Assembly: GCA_910584065.1 (NCBI GenBank)
Contig: CAJTZN010000058.1
Coordinates: forward strand, 1-18,486
Direction of reading: 5' to 3'
Source of the DNA: an uncultured Eubacterium sp.
Lineage (GTDB): Bacteria; Bacillota; Clostridia; Lachnospirales; Lachnospiraceae
Length of the DNA stretch: 18,486 bases
The translations under genes and the position numbers were made by a program. Position 1 is the stretch's first letter; each line of letters opens with the position of its first letter. This document shows, in pieces, positions 1-6,956 of the stretch. The notes under the pieces are model-generated. The model did no database searches, had not been told where the DNA came from, and worked only from the letters and a program-made list of their open reading frames with translations.

Positions 1-337
1 TGGTGTAGCTGAGGGTGCCCTCGTTTTTTACGGATGATGGGGGGATTCCGTGGAAAGACTGGAACGCCCGGTTAAATGCGGTGGGGGAACGGTAGCCATA
101 TTTTTCGGCGATGTCGATGATGCGTGATTCGCCGCCTTGCAGGTCTACGGCGGCTAGAGACATTTTTCTTCTCCGGATGTATTCCGCCAGGGGGATGCCG
201 GCCATATAGGTGAACATCCGCTGGTAGTGATAGGTGGAGCAGCAGGCGATTCGGCCAAGCTGTTCGTAGTTGATTTCGTCGGTCAAGTGTTCTTCAATGT
301 AATTCATGCTTTGGTTTAGTTTTTCAATCCATTCCAT
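1..337 (-). CDS. AraC-family transcriptional regulator, N-terminal part (3' end beyond window)
   Basis: The minus strand encodes 112 visible residues starting MEWIEKLNQS at an ATG at 337-335. A strong GGAGGT ribosome binding site lies at 348-343. The visible part is the two-helix-turn-helix DNA-binding unit of AraC/XylS regulators. Helix-turn-helix 1 contains QLGRIACCSTYHYQRMF. The linker carries the family's Y-I-R-R-R-K-M-S pattern. Helix-turn-helix 2 contains IAEKYGYRSPTAFNRAFQ, followed by the H-G-I-P-P-S signature. Because the DNA-binding domain is N-terminal, the missing C-terminal part may be an effector domain such as the GyrI-like domain common in this subgroup; that part cannot be seen. 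The gene diverges from the Schlafen-like gene and the intergenic gap is very short, so their promoters overlap. Confidence 0.9.
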   Translation of the reverse strand, partial: MEWIEKLNQSMNYIEEHLTDEINYEQLGRIACCSTYHYQRMFTYMAGIPLAEYIRRRKMSLAAVDLQGGESRIIDIAEKYGYRSPTAFNRAFQSFHGIPPSSVKNEGTLSYT

Positions 338-370
338 GTGATACCTCCTGATCTGCATGTGTTGTGTTCT

Positions 371-401
371 TTGCATTTTTATTTGTCTTTATGATTATTA
401 T
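371..401 (+). promoter_or_regulatory. Possible weak promoter of the Schlafen/AlbA_2 gene
   Basis: TTGCAT at 371-376 and TATTAT at 396-401 are separated by 19 bases, which is slightly long. Transcription would start near 407, exactly where the longest reading of the following gene begins. Either that message is leaderless or the true start is further downstream. The site overlaps the -10 of the divergent AraC gene, so the two promoters could be mutually exclusive. Confidence 0.25.
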
Positions 402-425
402 AAGGGATGGGCTTGTATTTGTCCT
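397..425 (-). promoter_or_regulatory. Predicted sigma-A promoter of the AraC-family gene
   Basis: On the minus strand a perfect TATAAT lies at 402-397. A -35-like AGGACA (four of six consensus bases) lies at 425-420, with a 17-base spacer. Transcription would begin near 390, giving a leader of about 50 bases. The -35 element falls inside the first codons of the longest reading of the divergent Schlafen-like gene. Confidence 0.45.
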
Positions 426-1738
426 CTTTTTTTTTGCACGAAAAAGAGAGGCGATGTTCACCCGTTGTAGTGGATGATATCAGGAAAGAGATTATTGCGT
501 TTGCAAATTGCGAGGGCGGGAAATTGTATATTGGTGTTCAGGATGACGGAACTGTGGTTGGCCTGGATGACCCGGACGGAGCAGCGTTGCAGGTAAGTAA
601 TATGGTACGGGATGCGATCAAGCCGGATTTGACGATGTTTGTGCGTTATGAAACCTTGAATGAAAACGGAAAACAGATCGTTGCCATTGACGTGCAGCAG
701 GGGACGGAACGCCCGTATTATATCGCAAAAAAGGGGATGCGTCCGGAAGGCGTGTTTGTTCGTCAGGGGTATTCCGCTGTCCCGGCGACCAGCACAGCCA
801 TCCGGCGCATGATCAAGGAAACAGACGGAGATTATTTTGAAGAAATACGGTCTCTGGAACAGGACTTAACCTTTAAGGCAGCGGAACAGGAATTTTCTGC
901 AAGAAATATTCTGTTTGGAGAGGCGCAGATGAAAACTTTGGGCATTATGACTCATGACGGTGTTTATACGAATTTAGGGTTATTGCTGTCCGACCAGTGT
1001 GTGCATACGATTAAAGCAGCGGTCTTTCAGGGAACTACCCAAAATGAATTTAAGGACCGGAAAGAGTTTTCCGGTTCCCTGTTCTGGCAGATGGAAGAAG
1101 TGTATGAATACATTGATTTCCGGAACCAGACGCATTCTTCCTTTCAAAAATTACGCCAGATCGACCAGAGGGACTATCCGGAAACTGCCGTCAGGGAGGC
1201 GCTTTTGAATCTGCTTGTGCACCGCGAATATTCTTTCCGTACCAGCACATTCATCAGCCTTTATGCGGACCGGATGGAACTGACTTCGATGGGAGGACTT
1301 GTAAGCGGAGCAACTTTAAAGGATATTATGATGGGTATTTCCGTGTGCCGGAATGTAAAACTCGCAAATGTATTCTACCGCCTGGAACTGATCGAAGCCC
1401 ATGGAACAGGAATATTAAAGATTATGGGGGCTTATGCAGGAACCGGAAAAGAGCCTGAAATCGTAACATCTGACAATGCTTTTAAGATTATCCTTCCAAA
1501 TCTGAACGTGCGCGCAGAGCAGGAAAAACCGAATGCCGTCCCTCCAGAGAACAATGCGAAGGAGGATGCAGTAATCGCCCTGGCGAAAAAACAGGGAACA
1601 TTCACAAGAAAAGACGTGGAAAAAATGCTGGGGATCAGCCAGACAACCTGCGGACGATTGTTGAAACAGATGACCGCAAAAGGGCAGATTATTCAGGAAG
1701 GAAGAAGCCGAAATACGCATTACCGCCTTGCAGAATAA
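407..1738 (+). CDS. Schlafen/AlbA_2 ATP-binding domain protein with C-terminal winged helix
   Basis: A 443-residue reading. Residues ~20-135 form a Schlafen AlbA_2 domain, with VVDDIRKEIIAFANCEGGKL followed by YIGVQDDG. Residues ~255-365 match the HATPase_c_4/RecG-related C-terminal domain (REALLNLLVHREYS at 263-276, G-T-G-I-L-K-I at 334-340). Residues ~385-441 look like a winged helix (RKDVEKMLGIS, then a recognition-like helix and the wing G-R-S-R-N-T-H-Y). Members of this group are usually annotated as ATP-binding putative transcriptional regulators; the ligand is unknown. The start is doubtful: ATG 407 has only AAGGG directly abutting it, a nine-T run at 427-435 follows, and the usual E-(F/L)-(T/K) motif before VVDD is replaced by R-R-C-S. 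A TTG at 434 is an alternative. N-terminal decay or a sequencing error is possible. Confidence 0.8.
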   Translation: MGLYLSSFFLHEKERRCSPVVVDDIRKEIIAFANCEGGKLYIGVQDDGTVVGLDDPDGAALQVSNMVRDAIKPDLTMFVRYETLNENGKQIVAIDVQQGTERPYYIAKKGMRPEGVFVRQGYSAVPATSTAIRRMIKETDGDYFEEIRSLEQDLTFKAAEQEFSARNILFGEAQMKTLGIMTHDGVYTNLGLLLSDQCVHTIKAAVFQGTTQNEFKDRKEFSGSLFWQMEEVYEYIDFRNQTHSSFQKLRQIDQRDYPETAVREALLNLLVHREYSFRTSTFISLYADRMELTSMGGLVSGATLKDIMMGISVCRNVKLANVFYRLELIEAHGTGILKIMGAYAGTGKEPEIVTSDNAFKIILPNLNVRAEQEKPNAVPPENNAKEDAVIALAKKQGTFTRKDVEKMLGISQTTCGRLLKQMTAKGQIIQEGRSRNTHYRLAE

Positions 1739-1813
1739 AGAAACAAGAAAACACAGCTCCCTCCATACCCCCAAAAAAACACACACTCCCTTCCGGAGCC
1801 CCCCCTCCCCCCG

Positions 1814-1842
1814 TTGACTTTCCCCTCCATTTCCGCTATAAT
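1814..1842 (+). promoter_or_regulatory. Strong sigma-A promoter for the membrane protein/HD/rsuA/rnhA/relQ run
   Basis: TTGACT at 1814-1819 and TATAAT at 1837-1842 are separated by 17 bases, an almost ideal housekeeping promoter. The predicted start near 1849 leaves a leader of about 30 bases containing AAAGG. No other comparable promoter was seen before the end of the relQ-like gene, so it may drive all five genes. Confidence 0.75.
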
Positions 1843-1883
1843 AAACCTATACAATATGAGAAAGGCGAAGATGGTTATTGATC

Positions 1884-2687
1884 ATGATTTCTACATTTAC
1901 AATGGCGATGATGGTCGTCTGCATACTAGTCGGGGTAGCAGTCCCGTTTTTTTGTATTTTATTCCTGAAAGGTCGTTCCAGTAAGATCGAGACGGGCCTT
2001 GCAGGCGCCGTGGGCTATGGGATGCTCGGCTACGTCTGGCAGTATGTATTTTATGTGTTTATTGGGGCTTTTTTGGCGAAAATGCCGATTCCGGGGAGTT
2101 TGACGGTGAGGTTCGTTATCCTTCAGTTTTTGCTCACGCTTGTCAGTACGGGATGTACGGCGGCGAGTCTCTACTGGGGAATCTATCTCACGAATCAAAA
2201 GCAGCTTTCGCTATATCGCAGCGCGGCGGTCGGTATCGGTTTTTCATTGGGGAAACTTGGTATCGAACTTGTTTATCCGTATGCGTACAAATTTTACCTT
2301 TCGCTCCAAATGAATGCGGGGACGTGCAGGGCGGATGAACAAATCCAGCAGTGGGTCGCGGATACGACAGCAGGATCTCTGATCTCAGGCTGGTATACGT
2401 GTTTTGTCATGTTTGTTATTGTTTTCGGTATTGCGCTTGTGATGGGGAAATATTATGTGCAGGATCGCAAGAAAATGTCGTGGGTTTTTGTCATTGTTGT
2501 CTATGAGGCGATCATGATCATGAATCTTGCCCTGGGGTATCTGTTCCGGAGTACGGAACTGGGAATGGATATCGCGCTGACGGTGGTTCTCACTTTGATC
2601 GCTGCTGCGTCGGGCGTGATCTTGTGGCATTGGTTCCGGCATGATGAGGTCGTGGTGAATCCGCTGGATATTATCCTTGGAAAATAG
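1884..2687 (+). CDS. Seven-helix integral membrane protein, unassigned (possibly YhfC-like)
   Basis: A very hydrophobic protein of about 267 residues. Counting from the TTG at 1878, likely membrane segments lie near residues 7-30, 40-66, 76-104, 112-136, 168-190, 200-223 and 229-253. The loop between segments 4 and 5 is longer and polar. Size, topology and the segment G-I-G-F-S-L-G-K-L-G-I-E resemble the YhfC/DUF2324 putative membrane peptidase family, but I do not see the expected G-x-G-H-G-G-x-E pattern, so this assignment is weak and no function is claimed. Start: TTG 1878 and ATG 1884 are in frame; AAAGG at 1861-1865 is rather far from both. ATG 1871 is better spaced but out of frame. It is the first gene behind the strong promoter. 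Confidence 0.75.
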   Translation: MISTFTMAMMVVCILVGVAVPFFCILFLKGRSSKIETGLAGAVGYGMLGYVWQYVFYVFIGAFLAKMPIPGSLTVRFVILQFLLTLVSTGCTAASLYWGIYLTNQKQLSLYRSAAVGIGFSLGKLGIELVYPYAYKFYLSLQMNAGTCRADEQIQQWVADTTAGSLISGWYTCFVMFVIVFGIALVMGKYYVQDRKKMSWVFVIVVYEAIMIMNLALGYLFRSTELGMDIALTVVLTLIAAASGVILWHWFRHDEVVVNPLDIILGK

Positions 2688-2724
2688 CGCTTGGGAAATG
2701 ATTGGAGAGCGGGGGAGAGGCAGG

Positions 2725-3318
2725 ATGGAAAATGAGAGGCTGAACAGGCTGTTTGATTTTTTTCGGGAAATTGATAAGGAGAAAATGATCGGCAGGCAGA
2801 CGTATCTGACCGGGGCGGAGAGGAAGGAAAATGATGCGGAGCACGCCTGGCATATGGCTGTTATGGCTATTCTTCTCAGTGAGTATGCCAATGAGGAGAT
2901 CGATCTGCTGCGGACGGTGACGATGATTTTGATTCACGATATCGTGGAGATCGACGCGGGCGATACTTACGCGTATGATGAAGAGGGGAAGGCGACCCAG
3001 CGGGAGCGGGAACTTAAGGCGGCTGAGCGGATCTTCGGTCTGCTGCCGGAGGATCAGGCGGCCCGGCTGCGGGAACTGTGGGATGAGTTTGAGGACGCCG
3101 TTACGCCGGAGGCGCGCTTTGCCCGCGCGATGGATAACATACAGCCGCTCATGCTGAATGCGGCGACGGATGGCAGGGCGTGGCGGGAGCACGATGTTCA
3201 TCTGGATCAGGTTATGGGCCGGCAGGAGCGGACGAAATATGGCGCGGAACAATTGTGGCAGTATTCATATGAAACGTTGATCAAGCCGAATGTGGAAAAA
3301 GGAAATATAAAGCCATGA
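2725..3318 (+). CDS. HD-domain metal-dependent phosphohydrolase (YfbR/HD_3 type)
   Basis: A 197-residue protein from ATG 2725, chosen because the GGGGGAGAGG tract ends four bases before it and because family members begin close to this point. In-frame TTG 2677 and ATG 2698 would add residues with no domain match. HD metal ligands are visible: H40 in E-N-D-A-E-H, H71-D72 in L-I-H-D-I-V-E and D137 in A-R-A-M-D-N. This ligand order is that of the HD_3/YfbR-like hydrolases, which act on phosphomonoesters such as 5'-deoxynucleotides in the cytoplasm; the substrate here is inferred only. The stop overlaps the rsuA-like start as ATGA, so translation of the two is probably coupled. Confidence 0.88.
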   Translation: MENERLNRLFDFFREIDKEKMIGRQTYLTGAERKENDAEHAWHMAVMAILLSEYANEEIDLLRTVTMILIHDIVEIDAGDTYAYDEEGKATQRERELKAAERIFGLLPEDQAARLRELWDEFEDAVTPEARFARAMDNIQPLMLNAATDGRAWREHDVHLDQVMGRQERTKYGAEQLWQYSYETLIKPNVEKGNIKP

Positions 3319-4049
3319 GGGTGAGACTGGATAAATATTTGTCGGATCATACGGAGCTGACCCGCTCCCAGGCGAAAAAGGCATTGCGGGACGGACGGGT
3401 CCGGGTAAATGGAGAAGTGGTGACGAAGGGGGATGACAAGGTTTCATTCTCCGATTCTGTTTTTTTGGACCAATCCCAAATTTCGGGCGGGGTTTACCAA
3501 TATATGATGCTCAATAAGCCGGCGGGCGTTGTGTCAGCGACGGCGGATGATGAACATAGAACGGTGATGGAATGTATTTTGGGCGGGGTGGATCGGGCAT
3601 CAGGCCGTCCGCCGTCCTATGTGGCGCGGGATCTATTTCCGATGGGAAGGCTGGATAAGGATACGGAAGGCCTTCTGATCCTGACAAATGACGGGCCGCT
3701 TGCCCACCGGTTATTGTCACCGGCGCACCATATTCCGAAAAAGTACTATGTGGAACTGGATGCGGCGGTAGATGAGAGCGATGTGCAGATTATGCGGCGT
3801 GGTATTGATATTGGGGAGAAACGGCCGACACGGCCGGCAGAGATGGAGATCCTGTCAGAGCATTCCTGCTTCCTTACGATTTCCGAGGGGAAGTATCATC
3901 AGATCAAGCGGATGTTCGGGTGTCTGGGAAAAAGAGTGGTCGGGTTAAAGCGCGTGGCGATGGCCGGGCTGGCGTTGGATGAAACGCTGGCGGCAGGGGA
4001 ATGGCGCTTTCTGACGGAAGAAGAGATTGCGTATTTAAAAGGGATCTGA
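3315..4049 (+). CDS. rsuA: 16S rRNA pseudouridine synthase, RsuA/RluB/RluE family
   Basis: A 244-residue protein with the standard layout. An S4 RNA-binding domain occupies residues 2-48 (R-L-D-K-Y-L-S, S-Q-A-K-K-A-L, G-R-V-R-V-N-G). The pseudouridine synthase core contains MLNKPAGVVSA and the catalytic motif GRLDKDTEGLLILTNDG with Asp114. The C-terminal part has EGKYHQIKRMF, also diagnostic of the RsuA/RluB/E/F branch. The enzyme isomerises a specific uridine in rRNA; RsuA itself modifies U516 of 16S RNA. Family membership is certain, but choosing RsuA over RluB-like rests on length and gene conventions. It starts in a four-base ATGA overlap with the HD gene and is followed after 16 bases by the RNase H gene. 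Confidence 0.93.
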   Translation: MRVRLDKYLSDHTELTRSQAKKALRDGRVRVNGEVVTKGDDKVSFSDSVFLDQSQISGGVYQYMMLNKPAGVVSATADDEHRTVMECILGGVDRASGRPPSYVARDLFPMGRLDKDTEGLLILTNDGPLAHRLLSPAHHIPKKYYVELDAAVDESDVQIMRRGIDIGEKRPTRPAEMEILSEHSCFLTISEGKYHQIKRMFGCLGKRVVGLKRVAMAGLALDETLAAGEWRFLTEEEIAYLKGI

Positions 4050-4065
4050 GCGACAGGAGGAACGT

Positions 4066-4677
4066 ATGGCGAAGAAGAAGTATTATGCGGTAAAGGTGGG
4101 GAAGACGCCGGGGATTTATCTTACCTGGGAGGACTGCAAAAGCCAGGTCGAGGGAGTATCCGGCGCGGTGTATAAAAGTTTTCCGACATTGTCGGAGGCG
4201 GAAGCGTATATCCGGGGGGAAGAAAACACGCCATCGGGCGGTGGACACGATGCACTCACGGATCCGCAGGCCGCGGTAGCTTACGTGGACGGAAGTTACA
4301 ATGTGGCAACCGGCGAGTACAGCTGCGGTGTTGTATTTCTGACGGGAACACAGGAAATCCATTTGGCGCAGAAGGGGGAAAATAAGGAACTGGCTTCGAT
4401 GCGCAACGTGGCGGGAGAGATCCTCGGTGCGGAACTGGCGATGAAAAAGGCGTTGGAGTCCGGCGTCCGCTCCCTTTGTATTTACCATGATTATCAGGGA
4501 ATCGCCTCCTGGTGCCTCGGTGAGTGGAAGACAAACAAGGAGGGAACGAGGGCTTATAAAGAGTACTTTGATTCGATTTGCGATAAAGTGAAGATCCGGT
4601 TTGTCAAAGTAAAAGGGCATTCCGGTGACAAATACAATAATCTGGCAGATGAATTAGCAAAAAGTGTTATTTTTTAG
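4066..4677 (+). CDS. rnhA: Ribonuclease HI with N-terminal viroplasmin (RNA/DNA-binding) domain
   Basis: A 203-residue protein with AGGAGG seven bases before its ATG. Residues ~5-48 (YYAVKVGKTPGIYLTWEDCK, then K-S-F-P-T-L-S-E-A-E-A-Y) match the caulimovirus viroplasmin-type domain that binds hybrid duplexes in RNase H1 proteins. Residues ~70-201 are the RNase H fold with the full catalytic set: D75 in A-Y-V-D-G-S-Y-N, E118 in G-E-I-L-G-A-E, D142 in I-Y-H-D-Y-Q-G and D195 in N-L-A-D-E-L-A; H185 lies in V-K-G-H-S-G-D. It should degrade the RNA strand of RNA-DNA hybrids. It is flanked by rsuA and the relQ-like gene in the same direction with gaps of 16 and 23 bases, consistent with one operon. 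Confidence 0.95.
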   Translation: MAKKKYYAVKVGKTPGIYLTWEDCKSQVEGVSGAVYKSFPTLSEAEAYIRGEENTPSGGGHDALTDPQAAVAYVDGSYNVATGEYSCGVVFLTGTQEIHLAQKGENKELASMRNVAGEILGAELAMKKALESGVRSLCIYHDYQGIASWCLGEWKTNKEGTRAYKEYFDSICDKVKIRFVKVKGHSGDKYNNLADELAKSVIF

Positions 4678-4700
4678 GGAAGCTGTAAGGAAGTGAGGAC

Positions 4701-5426
4701 ATGAAGAATTTTTTAAATCAATTGACGACAAAAAAGGATGGAAGCTGGGAGGTGGTAGATGTCGTATCCGACGACGATTCGGAGTTGATGCTGCCGCAGA
4801 CGAACGATTTTTTGAATATGGAAAACCAGTACCGTCAGATCATGTTTTTCTATGAGGCCGGAATCCAGCAGATCACGGCAAAGCTTGAAATACTGAATAA
4901 GGAATTTCAGTACTGCAATGACCGGAACCCGATCGAGAGCATTAAGAGCCGGGTAAAAACATCGGACAGCATCATTGAAAAGATGAAGAAAAAGGGACTG
5001 CCGCTTACCGTGAGCTGTATGATGGGAAATATATATGATATTGCGGGCGTGCGGGTAATCTGCCCATTTATTTCGGATGTTTACCATGTGGCGAAAATGA
5101 TCATGAACCAGACTGATGTGGAAGTGTTCCGGGTGAAAGATTACATAGAGAATCCCAAAGATAATGGTTACCGGAGCCTGCATGTGATCGTAATGATCGA
5201 CGTATTTTTTTCCGACCAGAAGCGGAAGGTGCCGATCGAGATCCAGTTCCGCACGATCGCCATGAATTTCTGGGCGAGTACCGAGCACCAGCTCCGCTAT
5301 AAAAAAGAAGTGTCGTTTACAACGGAAATGCACCGGCAGTTGAAGAAGACGGCCGATCTGATGGCGAGGGCGGACCGGCGGATGCAGCGGCTCGTCGAGT
5401 CGCTCCCGGGGGAGGGGAGTGCGTGA
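4701..5426 (+). CDS. relQ: Small alarmone synthetase, RelQ-like (p)ppGpp synthetase
   Basis: A 241-residue RelA/SpoT-type synthetase with no HD hydrolase, TGS or ACT domain, so a small alarmone synthetase. Key motifs are S-R-V-K-T-S-D-S-I-I-E-K (ATP site, residues 83-94), IYDIAGVRVIC (111-121), D-N-G-Y-R-S-L-H (154-161), the acidic E180 in E-I-Q-F-R-T, W191 and E-H at 195-196. The order and spacing follow Bacillus RelQ closely, but there is an N-terminal extension of roughly 35-40 residues with no motif. The enzyme should transfer pyrophosphate from ATP to GDP or GTP. It is the last gene of the run; no clear terminator follows. Polyphosphate genes lie about 2 kb downstream on the other strand. 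Confidence 0.93.
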   Translation: MKNFLNQLTTKKDGSWEVVDVVSDDDSELMLPQTNDFLNMENQYRQIMFFYEAGIQQITAKLEILNKEFQYCNDRNPIESIKSRVKTSDSIIEKMKKKGLPLTVSCMMGNIYDIAGVRVICPFISDVYHVAKMIMNQTDVEVFRVKDYIENPKDNGYRSLHVIVMIDVFFSDQKRKVPIEIQFRTIAMNFWASTEHQLRYKKEVSFTTEMHRQLKKTADLMARADRRMQRLVESLPGEGSA

Positions 5427-5467
5427 AAGGAAGGTGAGATGATTTCTGTTATAGAGAAAAGAAAAGC

Positions 5468-5496
5468 TTGCTTCTTTGAAGAGTGTATATTATAAT
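5468..5496 (+). promoter_or_regulatory. Promoter 1 upstream of the ATPase/nuclease pair
   Basis: TTGCTT at 5468-5473 and TATAAT at 5491-5496 have a 17-base spacer. Initiation near 5503 would produce a leader of roughly 155 bases before the ATPase start, long enough to carry regulatory structure. Confidence 0.5.
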
Positions 5497-5606
5497 GATG
5501 TTAAGTTTTTGATTTTCATGATACAGAAATTATTTTGCATTTCATGCTTCCGTGATTCAAAAAAATCCAAATACACTAAAATTGTTAAAAAATAAGTTAT
5601 TTCTTT

Positions 5607-5636
5607 TTGTTTTGCGGGTTATAATGTCCATATAAT
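5607..5636 (+). promoter_or_regulatory. Promoter 2, proximal, of the ATPase/nuclease pair
   Basis: TTGTTT at 5607-5612 and TATAAT at 5631-5636 are 18 bases apart. Another TATAAT lies at 5620-5625 without a good -35. Initiation near 5643 would give a short leader that includes the AGGAGG at 5651-5656. Confidence 0.55.
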
Positions 5637-5659
5637 AGGGGTTGCTGATAAGGAGGTAA

Positions 5660-6922
5660 ATGATCAGAATGAAAATCTTTTTGGAAAATATAGCTATTCT
5701 GAAAATGGCAGATATTGAAATCAATGGAATAACGGTTACAGCAGGGTTGAATGGGACAGGGAAAACTACAGTTGGAAAATCTGTTTATGCTACTTTGAAC
5801 GCTTACAAGGATCTGCCTGAAAAAATATTGAGTGCTAGAAAAGATAGTATTTGGCGGGAAATTTTTTTGGGGTTAAAAAATCATCGTGATATAACACAAG
5901 ATTATTCGCCTTTTGACATTGCATTTGAATTTGAGAGGAATCTAACAGATGAGTTACTGTTGACATGGAAAAAAGAAGGAGATACTGTAGTAAAAAAAGA
6001 TGTTTATGAGCGGTTGCGTAAGTATGACATGATTCTAAAGGGGGATTTTGAAACTATCAGTGAAGGGATTAGTGCAGTAATAAAAAGATCGGATAATGAA
6101 TATATCAAGTTTTTGGTAGAATCATATTTTAAAAGGGTTTTTAAAAACCAAATTAATCATTTCTGTAGGACTGAAAAAGGCAAGTTTGAGTGGGAAAGTT
6201 CAGAATTACAGTTTCGTACGGAGTTTCAAAAAAATGAATTGTTGTCATGCGATTATGTTTCCCTTTTCGACCAAAAGGCAGTTTATATTGAATCACACAA
6301 TATTTTGGATGCTTTTCAATCATATGAAAGGAAAAGTAATCATAGAGAAGAAATATCGTTTGTTTCAAATGAATTGTTTAATCTTCTAGGAAAGGAGACG
6401 GCTCCCCAGGAAATACTAGAGGATTATATAAGTGCAAAAGAGATAAATAGTATAGTTTATGAAATTATAAATGAGGTGACGCATGGATCTTTAAGAATGG
6501 AAGGTGCAGACGACTTTACATTCTACGATCAGAATATGGACCATAGTGTGGACATTTCCAATTTATCAGCGGGATTGAAAATTTTTATTGTCATACAAAG
6601 ACTGTTGGAAAACGGTTCGCTGCGCAAGGGAGATATTTTGCTGATCGATGAACCGGAAATCAACCTGCATCCCGAATGGCAGGTGCTATTTGCCGAGATT
6701 CTCGTCCGTATGCAGAAAGATCTGGGAATATACATTTATATCAACACCCACAGTCCCTATTTTATTCATGCCATTGAAGTAAAAATGGCAGAATATGAGA
6801 CGGCGGATCGTGGCAAATATTACCTGATGGAGAAGGATGCGGAGGGATTATGTTATTCCGTCGATGTCACAGGAAATACAGAAAAGATTTATGAATTGTT
6901 ATATAAGCCACTGGAAATATAA
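5660..6922 (+). CDS. ABC/OLD-like AAA ATPase, probable regulator of the adjacent nuclease-like protein
   Basis: A 420-residue ATPase of the SMC/ABC/OLD group. Visible motifs: Walker A G-L-N-G-T-G-K-T-T (residues 29-37), ABC signature-like N-L-S-A-G-L-K (301-307), Walker B I-L-L-I-D-E-P-E (326-333) followed by I-N-L-H-P, and an H-loop I-N-T-H-S-P with H364. The middle (~50-290) is charged and helical, with no recognised domain and no TOPRIM nuclease, so it lacks its own effector. Start: AGGAGG ends three bases before ATG 5660; an in-frame ATG at 5669 is 12 bases away, so either is possible. Base composition shifts inside the gene: 18 of 60 G+C at 6061-6120 against 31 of 60 at 6661-6720. It sits 34 bases before a PD-(D/E)XK-like gene. 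The pair resembles ATPase-effector defence modules; the role is inferred. Confidence 0.85.
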   Translation: MIRMKIFLENIAILKMADIEINGITVTAGLNGTGKTTVGKSVYATLNAYKDLPEKILSARKDSIWREIFLGLKNHRDITQDYSPFDIAFEFERNLTDELLLTWKKEGDTVVKKDVYERLRKYDMILKGDFETISEGISAVIKRSDNEYIKFLVESYFKRVFKNQINHFCRTEKGKFEWESSELQFRTEFQKNELLSCDYVSLFDQKAVYIESHNILDAFQSYERKSNHREEISFVSNELFNLLGKETAPQEILEDYISAKEINSIVYEIINEVTHGSLRMEGADDFTFYDQNMDHSVDISNLSAGLKIFIVIQRLLENGSLRKGDILLIDEPEINLHPEWQVLFAEILVRMQKDLGIYIYINTHSPYFIHAIEVKMAEYETADRGKYYLMEKDAEGLCYSVDVTGNTEKIYELLYKPLEI

Positions 6923-6956
6923 GGGATAAAGCAAAAAGCGCGCAAGGGAGTAAAAG

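Larger units (their letters stand above)
5427..5659 (+). other. AT-rich intergenic leader upstream of the ATPase/nuclease pair
   Basis: A 233-base gap that marks a sharp change to AT-rich sequence after the relQ-like gene. It holds two promoter candidates (separate entries) and an imperfect inverted repeat, with TTTTTGA at 5506-5512 pairing with TCAAAAA at 5555-5561. No terminator with a T-run was recognised for the upstream operon. A 25-codon reading starting at ATG 5518 lacks a ribosome binding site and is not called. Confidence 0.5.

Noticed and set aside
3904..4620. Minus-strand 238-codon reading across rsuA and rnhA
   Set aside because: It is opposite two genes with complete catalytic motifs, with no ribosome binding site or domain.
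5461..5486. Terminator hairpin after the relQ-like gene around AAGC/GCTT
   Set aside because: The loop would be only two bases and there is no T-run.
5518..5595. 25-codon peptide upstream of the ATPase, considered as a leader peptide
   Set aside because: No ribosome binding site and no feature suggesting translation.
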